DNA from: an uncultured Lachnospiraceae bacterium
Lineage (GTDB): Bacteria > Bacillota > Clostridia > Lachnospirales > Lachnospiraceae
Length of the DNA stretch: 9,072 bases
NCBI GenBank assembly: GCA_945643825.1
Contig: CALZEZ010000037.1
Span: 1-9,072, forward strand
Direction of reading: 5' to 3'
The position numbers and the translations under genes were made by a program. The notes beneath the pieces were generated by a model. It was not told the DNA's origin. It was given only the letters and a program-made list of their open reading frames with translations, and did not search any database. The first letter of the stretch is position 1, and each line of letters opens with the position of its first letter. Shown piece by piece: positions 8,258 through 9,072 of this stretch.

Positions 8258-9072
8258 AGTGATTTAAACTCCAATACATATGCCGGCATGGTCAATGCGC
8301 CGTCTTCACAATCCAACACGCAATTGCCGTCTCCCCGAATCAGCTGATATTCCTGACCATACTCTGTCCTTCCCAGCTTCTGGGAATTCATATTCGCCAG
8401 GGCAATCCATTGTAAAAATATATTTCTTGCATCTTCCGGAACCTTTTCCCCTATTTCGGAAAAAGTGATTCGATTATCCTTTATATAGCGCATCACAATC
8501 TCTTTTTGCTTTCTTGCATTCTGCAGATAGCTTTGCCGCTGTATCATTTTTTCCAGAGACTTATCTGTAAATCCCCTTCGATCTTTTTTCTCCCGGTAGG
8601 TTCTTGTATGGGGCTTTAACAAAAATTCTGCCGGCTCTTCCTCATACACACTGTTGTTGATTGCATCCTCCTGGCGGGGCTCATTCGTCTTGAAATGCTG
8701 TATTTTCTGTATGCCAAAAACATGAGCCGACAATTTGTGCGCCTCATCGAGATCTTCGCATTTTAAAAACAATTCCAAGAATTTCCGATAATCATCTTTT
8801 CTGCTGATTCCCCAGTTCTGGATTTGAACGATTAAAGCTGCATTTTGAATAATACTTCGAATGACATCATTGGTAATTTGCAAAACCTTCTTACACTCGC
8901 AATCGTGACCCTGCGTGTCGATAAACCAGTTTTTCAGAGAATTCCACTTGCCCACGACATTTTCCCTTATGCTCGGCTCTGCATTTCCGTGTATCTCTAA
9001 AAGCGCGTGTGGAATATCCAGTTCGCTCTGTACCACTTTCTCCAAAATGTCATTTTCCACAATTGGAATATT
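8254..9072 (-). CDS. jetA: Wadjet kleisin-like subunit JetA (DUF2397/TIGR02677 family), C-terminal part
   Basis: The frame is open to the right edge, so the start is outside. A GTG at 9060 is internal, because the frame continues upstream (NIPI) and a family member is about 500 residues; only the last 272 are seen. JetA is the kleisin that bridges the JetC heads and binds JetB. The recognisable segment is SRKDDYRKFLELF followed by EAHKLSAHVFG (about residues 90-120 of the visible part), which corresponds to the conserved S/R-x-x-D-Y ... A-H-x-L ... FG block of DUF2397. The later region is charged (HTRTYREKKDRRG), followed by helices and a short C-terminal domain ending AYVLEFKSL, plausibly the winged helix that contacts the JetC head. 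No enzymatic motif is expected. The TGA overlaps the jetB ATG by 4 bases. Confidence 0.87.
   Translation of the reverse strand, partial: NIPIVENDILEKVVQSELDIPHALLEIHGNAEPSIRENVVGKWNSLKNWFIDTQGHDCECKKVLQITNDVIRSIIQNAALIVQIQNWGISRKDDYRKFLELFLKCEDLDEAHKLSAHVFGIQKIQHFKTNEPRQEDAINNSVYEEEPAEFLLKPHTRTYREKKDRRGFTDKSLEKMIQRQSYLQNARKQKEIVMRYIKDNRITFSEIGEKVPEDARNIFLQWIALANMNSQKLGRTEYGQEYQLIRGDGNCVLDCEDGALTMPAYVLEFKSL

Noticed and set aside
1..9072. CRISPR array, tRNA, insertion sequence or long repeats
   Set aside because: None was seen on reading either strand. Purine-rich similarity within jetC reflects coiled-coil codon bias.

Overview
The window carries one co-directional block of genes, all on the minus strand. 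Moderate G+C, strong AG-rich Shine-Dalgarno sites, use of ATG, GTG and TTG starts, and protein-level resemblance to gut clostridial families suggest a low-G+C Gram-positive bacterium, most likely Lachnospiraceae-like. The taxonomic call is inference.

Reading 5'->3' on the minus strand (right to left), the first two thirds (9072 down to 1730) is a four-gene, overlapping operon that I recognise as a Wadjet (JetABCD) SMC-type plasmid-defence system: jetA (kleisin, DUF2397/TIGR02677; its start lies outside the window), jetB (KITE subunit, DUF2398/TIGR02678), jetC (SMC-like ATPase, TIGR02680) and jetD (Toprim-fold nuclease, DUF3323+DUF2399/TIGR02679). From memory, this family combination is the one classed as Wadjet type III. 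The genes overlap by 4, 4 and about 11 bases, so they are probably made from one message with translational coupling. JetA, JetB and JetC would form the loop-extruding complex, and JetD would cut small circular DNA that the complex recognises.

The most striking feature is that jetC is interrupted by a single in-frame amber codon (TAG, 3413-3411). The reading frame continues after it for 117 codons with no further stop, and carries the ABC signature, Walker B and a normal C-terminus. No frameshift is involved. The stop falls just before the signature motif, so the truncated product would lack a working ATPase head. This is either a very recent inactivating mutation, a strain-specific null, a sequencing error, or a read-through or suppression site.

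After jetD (1711-1280) lies a degraded diguanylate cyclase remnant: a hydrophobic N-terminus joined to a shortened GGDEF domain with altered motifs and long homopolymer runs. It begins 18 bases after the jetD stop and may mark the edge of the transferred Wadjet cassette.

The last part (1237-1) holds an intact HAD-superfamily phosphatase of the YjjG/YfnB type and, 27 bases further on, the N-terminal 171 residues of a type I phosphodiesterase/alkaline phosphatase-superfamily enzyme that runs off the window. I saw no tRNA, rRNA, CRISPR array, insertion sequence or clear intrinsic terminator. No stretch over 300 bases lacks a gene or gene remnant.
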